Notes under the pieces: generated by a model
What the model saw: the letters and a program-made list of their open reading frames with translations, nothing else
Databases searched by the model: none
Told to the model about the DNA's origin: nothing
NCBI GenBank assembly: GCA_020726505.1
Contig: JAHLEZ010000003.1
Span: 3,906,001-3,970,000, forward strand
Length of the DNA: 64,000 bases
From: Leptodontidium sp. MPI-SDFR-AT-0119
Lineage: Eukaryota > Ascomycota > Leotiomycetes > Helotiales > Leptodontidiaceae
Reading direction: 5' to 3'
Translations under genes and position numbers: made by a program
Shown: positions 22,919 to 34,400 of the stretch, piece by piece
How the letters are laid out: each line of letters starts with the position of its first letter
How positions within the stretch are numbered: position 1 is the first letter of the stretch

Positions 22919-25148
22919 ATGAAGTTCGTACTTGCTCTTGTTGTTCCACTCTTCGCTTTTGGTGTAGTTGGCGGTCCATTAGGGAGATACGCTCGTGTGG
23001 TAGATTCAAAAACGGCATCCAACACAACTTACGACTTCATTATCGTGGGTGCAGGAATTGGAGGACTCACTGTTGCAGATCGTCTCACTGAAGATCCAAA
23101 TAGTAAGTCTTTTCCCCTCCTTCCCAATTAAGGTTCATAATTGATAGAATACAGCATCCGTCTTGGTCATTGAATATGGACCGTTTGATCAAGGAGAAGA
23201 TTCTGTTCTAGTGCCGGGATCATATCCCCCATTCCAGTACTTCTGGCCAAACATCTTTAGCACCCCTCAAGTCCGTGATTCTATTCCTCATCCTGTTATT
23301 ATCCATCTACCACTGCTTGAGCTCTTGCATTCTGACTACATACAGCGTGGACTCAACGGTGGTCCGTACTTTGTTCCTATGGGCCGGGTTGTTGGGGGTG
23401 GATCCACTGTCAACGCCGGATTCTTTCTTCGATGTCCCGCCGTGGACTACGACTCCTGGGAAGATCTTGGTAACCGAGGCTGGGGATGGGAGGGTTTGCT
23501 CCCGTACTTTAAGAAAGTAAGTGATCACGTTCCCTTCTACCAAGATGACAAGAAGGCTTAATGATGTCCAGAGTGAAACATTCGCAAGACCAGAGGCAGC
23601 TTTCGCCAAGAAAAACAACATCACATGGAACGATTCAGCCCATGGTTTCAAAGGGCCGCTTCAAGCAAGTTACGCGCCATATGATTACCAGTCTAGTGGC
23701 AAGACTCCAAAGACCTCTTGGCTTCGCTTTTGCTAAGAGTCATTTTTAGCGAACTTCTGGAACGCTGCCACAGCTTCGGCAATAGCTCCTCGCAAAGACC
23801 CCAATGCAGGCGATGCCACAGGTCTTTTCTGGCTCCTGCGAGCTTTGGACCCGGTGACCAGAATGAGATCGTATGCTCGAACAGTACACTATGAAAGAGT
23901 CAAGAATTCAAGACCTAACTATCATTTGCTACCGGAGCATGCTGTTGGCAAGGTCTTGTTCAAGGACGGGAGGGCTTTTGGTGTTGAGTATATATCTCCT
24001 AGTATTGGAGAAGTTCAGACAGTGGAAGCAACAAAGGAGGTGATCATGGCAGCAGGTGCTGTTCATTCGCCACAGGTTCTTCAACTTTCTGGCGTCGGGC
24101 CAAAAGCTTTACTGCAGAAGTTTGGTATAAAGGTCGTGGTTGATCTACCAGGTGTTGGGCAGAACTTTCAGGATCATCTCGATTTGAAAGTAGATTACAC
24201 TTGTAAGTACCTTCTTCCAACGAGGATACTTGAAACAGTCTCTCCCTACGTTTTGGCTGATATTGATCTTTTAGTCACATCCAACATCGAGCCAAACGGT
24301 GGTAGCTTAAATACAAATGCCACATACGACGCCGAGCAAAGAGCTCTGTACGATTCATCCCGCAAAGGAGCCTACACCCTCATCCGAGGAACAGGAAACA
24401 ATATCGCTCTTCTCCCACTCAAGAACACCACCTCAAAATGGAAATCAATCATCGATCTCGCCAAATCTCAGGACCCCGCTTCTCTCCTCCCACCAAACAC
24501 CCAGCCATCCGTCATTAGAGGCTACACCGCTCAACGAGAAATTCTATTCAAGCATTACGCTTCCTCGAAAACCGCCATTGGAAGTTTGAGTTGGAATACT
24601 GGGACCCAGACAACAGTCTATATGATTAAACCACTCAGTCGCGGCTCCATTAGCATCAACTCCACGAACATACTCGACAACCCCCTGATCGATTTCGGCG
24701 CGCTCACAGACCCAACTGATATCGAACTTGTCCTATCGCTCTTTCTCAAGAACAGACAGATCATGGCACAGGCCTCCATGCAAGCTCTCGGCCCAACCGA
24801 AATCAGTCCTGGCGCGAACATCACTAGCGACGAGGACTTGAAAGCCAAATTCCGAACACTCATCCAACCTTCCAACGCTCATGAGTGCTGCACGCTCTCG
24901 ATGATGAAACTGGAGCTTGGTGGTGTGGTTGATGACCAGTTGAGAGTTTATGGTGTCGAGGGATTGAGTGTCGCTGATGCTAGCTTTATGCCCATTACTC
25001 CTGCAAGTGCGCCGTCGGCGACGATTTATGCTGCTGGTGAAAAGGTGAGTTGAGTTAAAAGGTTTCTGACATGTGAAGCTGATGGTGTATATAGGCTGCA
25101 GATCTGATTAAGAAGAGACACGGACTTCCGCCGTTTGATCGTGACTAG
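22919..25148 (+). CDS. Secreted GMC-family FAD oxidoreductase
   Basis: Seven exons: 22919-23102, 23155-23270, 23346-23516, 23572-23698, 23750-24202, 24275-25044, 25095-25148; the product is 624 aa. Residues 1-19 are a signal peptide. The FAD-binding GAGIGG lies at about 44-49. GMC signature 1 (GRVVGGGSTVNAGFFLRC) and signature 2 (GAVHSPQVLQLSGVGP) are both present. The family oxidises alcohols, sugars or aryl alcohols outside the cell and passes electrons to oxygen or a quinone; the substrate here is not evident. Of the paired catalytic residues, His553 is present (NAHECC), but the second position, 43 residues on, is Ala596 (PASAPSAT) instead of His or Asn. The fourth intron (23699-23749) uses a GC donor; the second donor (gtccgt) is weak; the fifth intron (72 bp) is in frame without stops. 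The neighbour upstream is a dead transporter. Confidence 0.85.
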
Positions 25149-25604
25149 CTGGATTTCATGGATACTGGGGACACAGAGAGTTTTTCTGCACTAGGGCTAT
25201 TATTTCATCCTCCAAGTTAGGTTCTAAGGGATGTCTTTACAGCCACCAAAGACCCTCTACATGGCTAATAACCTGCGATCCTCCCAATCATCTATGAAGC
25301 TCCCAGGCCTCGAAGAATTATAGCCATCTACGATATCAGCATTGTGGTCAAATGCCCTACCTGACTCGCTTACTCTGTGGCTTTCTCTTGAACAAACCCC
25401 CTGCTTTCCACCCCTCCATCCTCTAACTTTACATTTCTCTTCGAAGCGAGAACTTGTGGTTATACTTGGGCGCATTATCGATATTGACTATCCACGATTA
25501 TTGTTATTCTGTGGGGTACTATTCTCCACTGATACGAATTCTGGCGGCTGAAAGGCTATCGTTTCATTGACTTCAAAACACTCTCTTAAAATCCAGTAAT
25601 TTTC
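25149..25604. other. Intergenic between convergent genes
   Basis: The 3' flanks of the GMC gene (plus) and the HET pseudogene (minus). Nothing else is recognised. Confidence 0.5.
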
Positions 25605-27317
25605 TCAAACAAAATTCACCACCATCTCTTGAGGCGAAGCCTTTTCCCAGTCTGTGTATGGAATCGGCACCAAAGAAATCCGTTCTGCATTCTGGTTGCC
25701 ATCTCGAACGATCAGGAGTGCCAGAACTAGATCTCCAATTCCTTCGTCGCCGTTGAAGAAGTCGCGAGAGATGGGTATCCATTCAGTCTGTTCATTCTTT
25801 CCATACTCACACCAATGAGCTAGAAGAACGAATTCATGCTTCACTCCAGACTGTATGGACCCCGAAACCTCGGGATCGGTGCCAAAGCAAGAGTTACCGT
25901 CACTTCCATAACTGAACCCAAAAGAATTATGGGGGCATGGCGCGTTACTATCGTGGTGGATATCTAGACACCAAAGATCGGAGTGTGCCTCTTCATACCC
26001 TGCGTCGCCATCGTCGTCTCGGGAGATGTACCGCTCCGCAGGTATGAAATTTGTACCTTTATTGAGCAAATTATATATCCTGAATCTTGCAACTTGGGAA
26101 GATATCGTCAGAATCGGAGACTGGTTGTCCGCTTGAGGATACGCCAGGACTTTTGCGATGTCCATCTCTTTAACAAAATATGCCCCGTACTCTCCCTCGT
26201 CCAGCTCGAGGCCGAACAGACCAGCTTCTGATAGTTCATCTCAATATTCTAACCGCATGGGCAAAGTGATTTCACTGTACCAGCCTAGCCAACTCCAAGA
26301 TGGAAATTCGACTCTGCGCCTACTGTCGGACTTCCACAGAAGACCTCTGACGAACTCCTTTTGGGGCTGGCCAAAACAGAACTCCATTGATGTCTTCTGA
26401 GTGATGTGCGACAGTATGCCTGTGATTGCGTCCAGAGCATCAGAAGCATTCGTCAACTATCTCTGAGAGTATTGGTTCATGATCTCTCGGAAATTCTCGA
26501 TTCGAAGCTCGTTTTCGATACCGCTGACACTGAAAGGAAACTTTAGGAAGTGGTTGTCCGGCCGAGAGAGACCCGCATGGACAAAGTCTAGCTGTAGATT
26601 CTCTGTGCAAAACCAGAAGACTGACTTATCTGTGAAGCATAAACAACGTTTGGATAGTGCCGCTTCCTGCATAGTCCAGGCTCGTCGATTCCATGGGGAT
26701 GAAGTGGCATCTTCTAAAGGTTCCAACAGTCTCGATGCTACGAACCTTCCAGACTCGAGATCAACACATGGCTGTGGAGTGACTTCTAGGGGAACACTCA
26801 GGCCAGGGATGCCATAATTTTCATGAGTACCAGAGAGTGCCACAATTGTCACCCAAGCTCCTTCATAAATTTTATCCATCTGCTTGATGTGGAGAGCCCT
26901 CTGAACAGGATCGGAACTGATACAATAAGAGTCCACCCAGAGATATCTGATCCCGATGCCTTTGACCAAGTCGATGGCATCTGTGACAGTTTTGCAAGCC
27001 CCCTCGAGTGGATTTCGATATCCCCGTGATGGCAGCCGAGGACTAATTCCTTCGAACACAACAAAGACCGAGTCTTCAGGACGGCATACTGGGCGGCTAT
27101 CTTCCTCATTGCCCCACACGTAGCTTAGAGCTGCATAAACATATTCTAGCTTTGATTTCACTACCACCATCCTCTCAACGTCGATCAGATAGGGCCGGAT
27201 ACTGGAGAGAGATATAGGTTTCTGCGCTTGGCTGCACAGTACGTGGCTATCCGAACAACTCTTCATCCACGTTTTGACTATGTCAAAGTCGAGCTTGCCC
27301 TCTACCACTTCCGACAT
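25605..27317 (-). pseudogene. HET-domain gene with two in-frame stops
   Basis: One reading frame runs from ATG 27317 (MSEVVEGKLDFD) to TGA at 25605-25607, 571 codons, interrupted only by TAG at 26457-26459 and TGA at 26241-26243. HET blocks appear in order: YVYAALSYVWGNEEDS, IRYLWVDSYCISSDPVQRA, MDKIYEGAWVTIVALSG, SPWNRRAWTMQEAALSKRCL. After the first stop the frame goes on with LTNASDALDAITGIL and FPSWSWLGW, as family members do; after the second, with EAGLFGLELDEG and a C-terminus containing DLVLALLIV. Either two nonsense mutations in an otherwise uninterrupted gene or stop readthrough would explain this; recent inactivation is the simpler view. The frame is open upstream to 27446 but without ATG. 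Intact proteins drive incompatibility cell death; a truncated 286-residue HET domain could still be made. Confidence 0.85.
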
Positions 27318-28832
27318 CTTTCTGATGCGGGGGAAGAGCCTGGACCTTGACGCCACATCCAGTTTGTAGATGACCCACACTCCCAGTAATTCTGCAAGTA
27401 TGTGGTAGCCTCGTCTGAGCAGTCTGAGTGGCTTATGGAAGCACAAGGGTCAATATCATGAGATTCGAGTCTGCATAGACGGAAGTGTCCCCATGCTCTA
27501 CGTCCAGGATGGATCTTCAGTGACTTAGAGTTGTTTTTGAGCCTTACTATCCACTACCATGGCAGAGCCACCAGACACAAAGTCTTAACGAAGGAACAAA
27601 ACGGACAAGATTTTCTGATCTCGATTTCAGCAAAACTCAATGTCGAAGGCGAAAGTGTCTTTCGGTGGAGGTTCATCGTTATCATCGGAGCTGATGGTGA
27701 GAGGTGGCGAGTCCTCTCTCTCTGGGGGTATCTACTCCGTAGTGAATATCTCATCGAATGGTAGCTTTGCGCAGGAACTACAAAGTTGGGATTAGAGCGT
27801 CATCAGAGTCAGTTCGATTCAGAAGACTGTAATGCATGGCCGCGTCCCATCCGTGATAGCCTTGAATGTAGGCCTCAGCCGAAAGGCTCTGCGAGGCATT
27901 GTTGGTTGTGTTACTATCGATGATGATAACAATGATGATGAAGTCGTGGTAGTTTTGTGCTTTGTATTTTCGCAATGTGATAGGAATTATTCAACATGGG
28001 CAACTGTTCTTGGAATCAGCAAGGCTCCAGGCAGCTGTTGAGCAAGGTTTCGGAATCTAGATTGCCTCCAGCCACCACTACCTCGTGGGCGGAATTCCTC
28101 CGCGCAAGTTGGCAATGGATGAGGCTGAGTTGTAGAAGCAACACCCATCCCAAACGGATTCCCTGGAACATGATGAGAAAATACCAATTAATACGCAGTA
28201 GTTTGGGGGCGGCAGGGTCTGCAAAGTGGCGATACAAAGTGGTACATAGACACCGATATACAGACTACGTTCCCTCCAAAAATGGTGCTTCGCTAAAATG
28301 ATCAGAATCCTCGTTGAATGTTGATTCCAGACCTGGCTCGCTGCTCCTCTCGAACGATCACGGCTGCCAAGACAAAACCCTCTATTCTCCCAGTTGCAGT
28401 ACCAATGATCGCTGTAATTTCATCTAAGAAATCTAATTTGCGATGTTGGTTGAATGTTGCACAGATTTTGATTGGCACACGTGATGAAGTTCACAATTGC
28501 GAGGATGACAGACCAGCGACCCGCATTGGCTGAAGATACAGCTGGAACTGCAGCTACAGCTAAACCAATTGTATTCTCTCGTCTTCTCCATTCCTAACTA
28601 CTTTTGAAGTACAAGTACCACTCTCCCCGGCCACTCACCCAAGATGATCGAAAGGCCGCTTCTTGCTTTCACCAACCTTCGCACTATCATGTGTCGACGC
28701 TCGTCTTCTTATTTGCAGCACCTCTCAATTGACTCGCTCCTGCTATTTCCCCTCATCGACGTTAACTGAAGTTATTGCGATCGAAAGTCTTTTTCTATCC
28801 TTCGGGAGCCTACGCGACTAACAGCTATCGAC
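27318..28832. other. Intergenic with a possible HET-like 3' remnant
   Basis: About 1.5 kb with no intact gene. On the minus strand about 28290-28440 encodes DEITAIIGTATGRIEG followed by FVLAAVIVREEQRARSG and a stop. This resembles the tail of the neighbouring HET pseudogene (GIGDLVLALLIVRDG). The 28600-28832 part is the promoter of the zinc-finger gene. Confidence 0.35.
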
Positions 28833-31317
28833 ATGTCCTCCTCCACTAACCTAAATATTGCTTTACTTGCATTTTTTGCCTCAGAAACGCGCAAAAGCAC
28901 AGGAAAGATCCCCTCCTTCTCCAATTTGAAGCCCGGATCCTTAACACCAATTCAGCAAACGTACCGAAAAGCGGCCAAAAAAGCGGCCTTCGCGCACCCT
29001 CAACATCACTCACAGACAAGCGAATACCAAGACACATCCAGCATCGACCTACCACCAGTAACAAGCTGGCCAAATGGAACTACCATTCCCAACCAGACCG
29101 ATATAAACTACAACCTCCTTGGCCTGACTCTCAACCCTCCAGGTTTTCCTTTAAGCGAGCTCAGATATTGGAGCCGAGCAACCAATAGTAAACACCAACA
29201 AGGAACAAGCTTCAACTATTCGGAGTTCGACGTTTTCGACGTCGAACAAGTACTCAAAGCATTTGACATTACCTTTGCAGAAGACCATGTTTTAGCTCAA
29301 ACCGAGCCGGCTGATTTCGAAGAGACCCCGTTGCAGCAAGTATGTGGTCATTCAGGATGCTCCGAGATCCGGCTTGCTCTTGAGGTCGTGCTCATTGTGC
29401 TGACCCCTTGTATCTAGTGGCACCACGATCTTGAGCGTCACGAAAGGATTGCCGTCAAGTTTCAACAGCCTCCATACGAACGGACTCTATACACCATTAA
29501 TGCGCGGGGCCCCAATGTTGTCGTAGCCGAACAGCCACAACACCGCGAGACATCAGACGCAGGGGCACTACGTAAAAATCTTGACGCACCTATACTGCCT
29601 GGCCATGTAACTGCTGAACCAAACCATCAGATGAGACGCCCAACGTCGAATGGATTCCGCTCTTCTTGCCACTTGGATCCAGGAGTGGAAGACGAGCAAA
29701 ATACCAATAAACTCGGTCAAGACTTCACCGATGTGCTGCTTTCCTTGAAGGAAACATTTCTGTCCAAAGCCATCCAAGAACTGACGCAACTAGATTCACC
29801 TGAATGCAACGAAGTTGAAGATACTGGCAATGTATCGTCGTCGCCTGGTCCGAAGAAGCGGTCTGGAGCACCCTCAGCATCGTTCAACGCGGGCTTTGCT
29901 GTATCAGGCACCGGCTTTTCCAGAAAGCGAGCAAACGAGGGATCAGGAGGGGACGAAGAAGACAAAAGGTCAGGTAACGGAGATAAGAAAAAGAAAGAAG
30001 TTCACGGCCCAAATGACTTCCCTGATGTGCGGAAATTAGCTTGTCCTTTCAGAAAACATTCCCCAGCGAAGTTCCACTGGCGCAATCAAAGGTACAAAAC
30101 CTGTGCGACAGGATCGTGGGAAAATAACGGGAAGTTGAAGTAGGTTCTAGCCGTTGATCATTGTACTGTACGTTGCCTAACAGGAAGTAGAGATTCGCAT
30201 ATCTATCGCAATCACACAGCCCAGTGCTCTGGCTGTAAAAAGCCTATGAAAACGCTACTGGAGTTTCAGAATCACCAGAAGGGCGCGATCTGTACGAATC
30301 CGAAAACAAAGTGCATCGCTTCTGAGGGACTATTCGAGCAAGAGATTGAAGGTCTGAGGAATTTGAGACTGAGGGGCTTGGGTGCCGAAAAGGGCTGGAA
30401 CGAGATATACAAATTCCTGTTCCCAAGTTCCACACCCATTCCAGATCCTTGTCAGTATCAATCAGTCCCTCTCAAATGACTACCTACAGACATAACTGAC
30501 CGATCTAGGGTGGGATCCTCCCACTGATGACTCCCACCCCTGTTCCGACAAGGAAGAATTGACCAGGCGACTAGTTGCTTATCTCGAGGCACGTTTCCAA
30601 TCCGAATTTGATCAGATCGTCGCGAGCAAGGAGGAGATCCTTCAAAGTCTCGCTGAAATGATCCCAGAGCGATATACAACAACTCCATCCAGCAGGGAGC
30701 CGATATCGATACCGGAGCTTGATATTGGGGGGGAGCCTTCTTCTATGGGGCAATGGCGAGCTTCATCACCTGTACCGAATAACAACCAAATCGCCAACGA
30801 TGAATTGGATTCCAACCCTTTCCAAGACACAGAATTTTTTGATTTTGACCTGTTCCATGATGAATTTGGGCCCACGCAAGGTTCTCCGGTCATTGTGGAT
30901 TTTGATGGTGGGGATGAATGCTCAAATGGAGGCCCTGCCGTGGAGGTGAGCTTCGATCATAACCTGGAAACCTACAATATGGATGTCCCGAAAGTCAATT
31001 CCCAGACGCGCTGTATCAATGGTAGAGCTGGGTTCTTACAAAGATTGAAAGATATACCTGGCGGGCTTGATGGAAATAGTTGCCTGGGAAAAGGCAAAGG
31101 CATTGATCTGGGCCTGGGCATGAACTGCGAATTGTCAAAAGAGTACCAAGACGGTCATCGGGCGGGATTCGAGCAAGGAAAAAGTTATGGATACAGGACT
31201 GGCTGGAACAAGGGGCACATCTCTGGGTACAGTGCTGGTATGAAAGCAGCGGAGGAAGGATATACACAGCTGAGAGAATTCCAGGTGTCCAGTGCCTTCA
31301 ACGACTGTGGAATCTGA
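28833..31317 (+). CDS. Fungal C2H2-like zinc-finger protein with Gly-x3 repeat tail
   Basis: Four exons: 28833-29339, 29418-30139, 30188-30450, 30509-31317; 766 aa. The N-terminal 380 residues are polar and probably disordered. The zinc-binding region starts at KLACPFRKHSPAKFHWRNQR, then KTCATGSW, HIYRNHTAQCSGCKKPM and LEFQNHQKGAIC. This is the C-P-x2-K-x2-P...C...H-x3-H-x3-C-x2-C layout seen in a large group of fungal C2H2-like proteins; EKGWNEIYKFLFP after it is also typical. Near the C-terminus eight glycines recur exactly every fourth residue (nucleotides 31153-31239: GHRAGFEQGKSYG...). The likely location is the nucleus or cytoplasm. The second donor (gtaggt) and the acceptor gaag at 30187 were chosen because they are the only pair that keeps the frame. 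Confidence 0.75.
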
Positions 31318-31449
31318 TGATCTCGAGCATTGCAAGTAAAGTAGATAGCAGCATACGCTGGAGCTCAACATTATTTATCTGTACAATGTGTGACCTGAGT
31401 TGAGTAAACCAGCAAGTCTCCTTTTCGTAGCCACTACCAAGCCCGTCAC

Positions 31450-34400
31450 TCACCGCGAGTATCTCGCTGGTCTGTTAATCTTCCTCCGCCTCGGCCGCTC
31501 ACCAGATTCTTCGTCTTCTTCAGCAGCGTCTTCTTCCTGCTCCTCGTCAACAATAGGTCCCACCGGCGCAGCAGTCTTCCGCATTTTACTGCCCTGGCCT
31601 TTCTTATCTCCAGGTTTTGTACCACCACGGATAGCGTTGATCTTCTCTCGGGTTCCCCTCTTTCGCTGATCCATACCATCTAACGCATCCAAAGCCTCTT
31701 CTCCCTCTAGAACACCTCTCTTACCACCAGCCTTGGCCTTAGGCAGAGTCTTGGTCAAACCTTGCTTCTCCGCGAATTTCTTGCCGTAGTTGAAGAGGAG
31801 TTCCTCACCCACGTCGATGTCTCGCAGAGCGATGAATTTGATCCTATGCTCACCATTCACGAGGACAATCTTGGCTTCGCAGTTGAGTCCGTCCGCAGCA
31901 TTGCTGCTGTGGTTGATAAAGCGAGTTTTGTTGCCGAGGCGAGCAGCGTCGATTACACGGTCTTGGTTGAGGTCGAAGAGGAAGGAGAGAAATTTGCGGT
32001 CGTAGACTATGCCACGGCGGTCGGCTTCTTCAGAGGAGATATTCTAAGGAACAATTAGCAGAAGTTCAAATCAGACAGATCAAGTCTTGACTTACCTCAC
32101 CAGCATACTCACTCAGGAAATCACCCTTCTTGACGGGTTCTGCAAGGTATAGTCCGAAACCGACGAGCTGGCTCTCACCCATGACCATTGCTTTTGAAAC
32201 GCCTCGTTGCAAATACACATTTTGGCAGCCTGTTGTGAAGAGCTCATCGTCGTACTTGTTAGCAGGGTTAATACGCGCCACAGCTCCACATGTGCCGCAT
32301 TCAGGACCACATTCTCTGTTCATTTGGATGCATATACAGCTATCCGATGTGCAGGATAGACCATAGATAACACAAGTGCAGCCAGTAAATCGTCTAGGGC
32401 AGTCATCCGAGCAGCCGCAGAAACTCTCGCATAAGATATTTGAGTCAGCGCAGGGGCATGATTCACCCTCAGGTCGAACAATGCAAGGTCCTGGGTGGCC
32501 ACACTGTCTGGCTCAGTAAAGGTCACTTGGGACGGGAAAGAATTTATGACTTACAGCAACCGCCTGTCCTCTCTCTTGGTGCAAATGTGCAATAGTCATC
32601 TCATTTAAATCTCCTCTGATGGTCTTCTTTTTGTTGTCGTACCATTCGGGTTTCTTAGCCCGCCCAGGAGGAATGTCCTCTATCTCTTCCTCGTGGTTTT
32701 CGCTCTCATATCGCTGGATCTCGGCATAAACAGTCCAACAAGGAATATCCAACGCAAAGGCTATGTAGCAAGACCGGTAATTGGGGTGCCTGTACGTTGT
32801 AATCATCTGCGGAAGAATCGCCAAATGCTCTTCATCAAATTCATAGTCTAATTCTGAGAAATCAGTGGCCATGTAACATTCGTCCGAGCAAGATTTTGTT
32901 CTCCCCTCAGGCAAAGGCTCTATATCCTTCTTAACCCGGCTTCGATATCGGCGGATGGTATCCTCGTAATTCAGATTGAGCGGTTTCGGTTCGTATTTCA
33001 TCTCAGGAAGTCTTTCATTTCCATCATCCTCGACGTCACTGGAGTCTACAGCCTCATGGTGAAAATCCCCATGTGTCGGACAGTCGATAGCCGCGCATAT
33101 TAAGCATGTAAGATCCGCATAAGTCCCAAGCCGATTTGCAACAGGGCCAGGCTTCCTCTTTGCTATCTCGTTCCGTGATGCCTCGATCATTTCCTTAAGC
33201 AAGCTAGCTGGGAGAACGACATCCTGTATGTGTATACCGAAGACTTCATCGAAAGCTTCACAGACTTTGCGGGCGACGTCTCTAGCCTCGCGGCCCAGTG
33301 GCTCACCGAAAGACTCTCGAAGTAACCTCTGGTTGCGAGGCTCCATGCCAAGCCCACCGCTCTCTTCGTCTTGCTGCAAAAGATAGTGCTTAAGCGTGTT
33401 CAAGTCACAGCCTAGTTGAAGTTCCTCTAGCCACGTAGGCAGATATTGTCGAATCCTGGCATTCTCCTCAGATTCTCGACTGGTTTCAGAGCTCCGGGGA
33501 CTATAGACCTGCTCTAATTCTCGCACAAGTTTCTTGAAGTTTGCCTCATTTCTCGACTCGCCTAAGAAGGGAATGAATTTCAGCTTCTCATCGTCTGCCT
33601 TTAAAATATTACGTCGAACGTTGGTGTGCGAGCTGTACTTCGGAACTCGGGGGGTGTTTCCAGACACTTCTGTAGCAAGAATGTGGCTCTTGCCTTTGCC
33701 AAGCTTGCCATTCTTTTGAACAGGCTATACCAGTTAGCAAAGCATAGATAGGGGCGCTTCCTTTAACTACTTACATAATGATACATGGTATCTTTGACTT
33801 GACCGGGTGGGACTGAGGCTCCTGGTTCCAGAACTACGGATTTCATCGAAGCAAATGGTGAGATTTCGTCAACTGGAAGAGTGTTCATCTCCAGAGCAGC
33901 TTCTCGAGCATCTGCCAGGATGTATCGTGTAGATAATGCATGGTCATCTCTCATTTCTTGCCGAAAGCCATGTAACCGATCCTCGAGATCAGGAGCGTCC
34001 TCGTGAGGGTCGGCCTTGGCTCCTGATTTGCCCCGACGCGCCATGAGCTCCCTGGGAGACTGGCTTCGGTTTTGGTGTTCTGGTGAAGGCTCTGAGTGTG
34101 AGACTTGCTGCTGTTTTTTCTGCTGTCGTAGGCGAGTAATAAGCGGTGAGGTAGAGCCAATTGACGAAATAGCATTTTCCTGGCTTTGGTGGCCGCTATC
34201 AGAATTTCTGGAAGGGCTCCCAATTTCAGCTGCCAAGTCGCGAGAAGAGTAGATGTCTTCTGTCTCGTCTTTATCTGCCTCATCTTCATCTTCAACCTCG
34301 TCTTGATCTTGGTCCTCGAAATTGAGCTCCAGCTCCGAACTACCTCCATGCTGAACCGGCCGAGGACTACGCTCCGGAGTTCGGCTCCTTGGCTTGCTAG

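Noticed and set aside
20203..25148. Secondary-metabolite gene cluster
   Set aside because: Only an MFS relic and a GMC oxidoreductase are present; no polyketide synthase, NRPS, terpene synthase or pathway regulator is next to them.
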